This document shows, piece after piece, positions 62,739-64,000 of a stretch of 64,000 nucleotides of DNA. The DNA comes from Acanthornis magna. Lineage: Eukaryota > Chordata > Aves > Passeriformes > Acanthizidae. Location: contig JAWUZG010000004.1 in NCBI GenBank assembly GCA_036785705.1, forward strand, positions 8,218,501-8,282,500. The letters are read 5' to 3'. Under the pieces are notes generated by a model. The model was not told where the DNA came from. It searched no databases and worked only from the letters and a program-made list of their open reading frames with translations. The number at the start of each line of letters is the position of its first letter. The stretch's first letter is position 1. A program made the position numbers and the translations under genes.

Positions 62739-64000
62739 CCTATGGAGAGAAATGTACAGTTGTTTTTCTAAATGGAAGTAAAAGAAATTATTTTTTTCAT
62801 ATAGAAAGCAAAGCATATAGTATTAAATATTTTATTAGATGAAGAGACAGAACTGTGCATATGTTTGAATTAATATGGCATATGTATGTGTAACTTTGAG
62901 TATGTTACACCTTTTCAGAGAGCCCTAAAGCATATAGTCACTCCTTGAATCTCTTATTGTTTCATAAGTTAGTATTGTTCATTTTGTAGGAGCTGCATAA
63001 TTTAAACGCATGGAATAGCTAAGTGACTTAGGGTGCATTTTTAAAGAAAAAGCAATACTGAAGTTTTTATGAACATTGGAAGTTGTACTGAGCAACAAGA
63101 AGGTGCTTATCCTAGGATTCAATTCAAATTGTTATCAGATACACTATAAAGACAGGTAAAACCCCAACCCTAACATTATTAACATCTTCAAGGTTTTTCA
63201 AGAGGGAATGGAAGAGGTTAAAAACTAGGACAAATGTAGTTTTATTCTGTAGACTTTTCTTTTAGGTGTGTCACTGATCTGAGAATCCATAGAGAACTGC
63301 ATACTAACAGAAACTTTCAGAGTTTTCATGGAATCACTTGATTTGCATGTAAGAGTCGACTTCCTAGAATTTATGTACTCTGTGACATATATCTGATCAC
63401 TGCTCTTATTGCTCCTGGTTTTTATAATGCATTTATTTCATGTTCTTCATTCATTGCTACTGAAACAACACATCTAGTCATCAGTAGCTCATAGTCCTGT
63501 TGAAGGAATATACTCACATTTGTCCAGATTTAAAATAACTGTGTCAGGAGAGATGATTTTATTATTAATGAAAATGCCATCTTTTGAGGTATGAAAACGT
63601 TTATGATGGTTTTAGAGTCTAAGACTTGCCTTTCTGTTTCTCATCAAAGAACCTTTCATTTACTTCTATGAACTTCGTATGTTATGGCAAGAGGTGGTCA
63701 AGTGCTGCAAAAATGGCAGTTCTGTGCGTGGAAGTTCTGTAATCCCACGATCTTCTAATGCCCTGGAAGGTTATGTCTCACTCATTCTGTAGAGACAAGT
63801 CTTTTTATCAATGGTGCCAACTTCTTTATTTCACTGTGACTGTAGGATATGTAAACTACTCTTTAGTCCAGAATGACAGAAACTATCAAATACATAAACA
63901 TATCAATATTATGGACTTCCACCAAGCCTTTAGGTATACACCTGGATTTTTGGTACAGAAAGTGATAATTCCTGAATTTCCATAGTATTTAGTCCTGCAC

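Larger units (their letters stand above)
61832..64000 (+). other. KLHL1: KLHL1 intron 1, 5' part
   Basis: It begins with the GTAGGG donor. The first ~430 bases are CpG-rich and include a C-rich imperfect repeat at 62106-62175. After about 62260 it turns AT-rich, with an 18-T run at 62721-62738. No further exon is seen before the window edge. The 75-codon frame at 63758 has no BTB-like residues and is treated as chance. Confidence 0.85.

Noticed and set aside
63758..63985. 75-codon plus-strand frame as KLHL1 exon 2
   Set aside because: It shows none of the BTB-region residues expected after exon 1 and lacks a convincing acceptor in the required phase.
1..64000. CRISPR arrays, operons, prophage or other microbial systems
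   Set aside because: No spaced direct repeats, ribosome-binding sites or gene-dense layout. The CR1 copies, the CpG island and a spliced KLHL1 exon show vertebrate DNA.

Overview
This window looks like avian nuclear DNA. It is mostly AT-rich and gene-poor. It carries several 5'-truncated CR1 LINE copies, some ending in the ATTCTATG-type 3' octamer typical of bird CR1, and one solo LTR of a kind I recall from bird endogenous retroviruses. It also contains the first coding exon of KLHL1, recognised from its protein sequence. No bacterial, plasmid or phage features are present. The LTR family suggests a neoavian bird, but that is memory-based and not certain.

Layout. Bases 1 to about 60,450 are intergenic: AT-rich sequence with eight recognisable CR1 fragments (near 2.5, 10.7, 13.4-14.2, 16.3-16.7, 28.4-28.8, 29.8-30.3, 35.5 and 49.3-50.4 kb), one solo LTR (46.5-47.9 kb) flanked by a short direct repeat, a decayed relative of that LTR in the opposite orientation (14.7-14.9 kb), a possible second degraded LTR (44.4-45.2 kb), a degenerate C/T-rich minisatellite (32.7-33.0 kb) and several microsatellites. 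Nearly all short open frames here are chance or repeat-derived. One minus-strand frame at 37.5-38.0 kb is unexplained and is flagged.

Bases about 60,470 to 62,260 form a CpG island holding the KLHL1 promoter, a long pyrimidine-rich 5' leader with two small upstream ORFs and a CCG repeat, the first coding exon (61,341-61,831, + strand) and the start of intron 1. The exon encodes the variable N-terminal region. The BTB, BACK and Kelch parts must lie in exons beyond the right edge. From 61,832 to 64,000 the window is intron 1. The window is therefore the promoter-side flank and 5' end of one neuronal gene; I see no second protein-coding gene. In human the same gene start is overlapped by the antisense RNA gene ATXN8OS (the SCA8 locus), so the minus strand left of 61.8 kb is where a bird counterpart would lie. 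The sequence alone does not show one, and no CTG/CAG tract of note is present.
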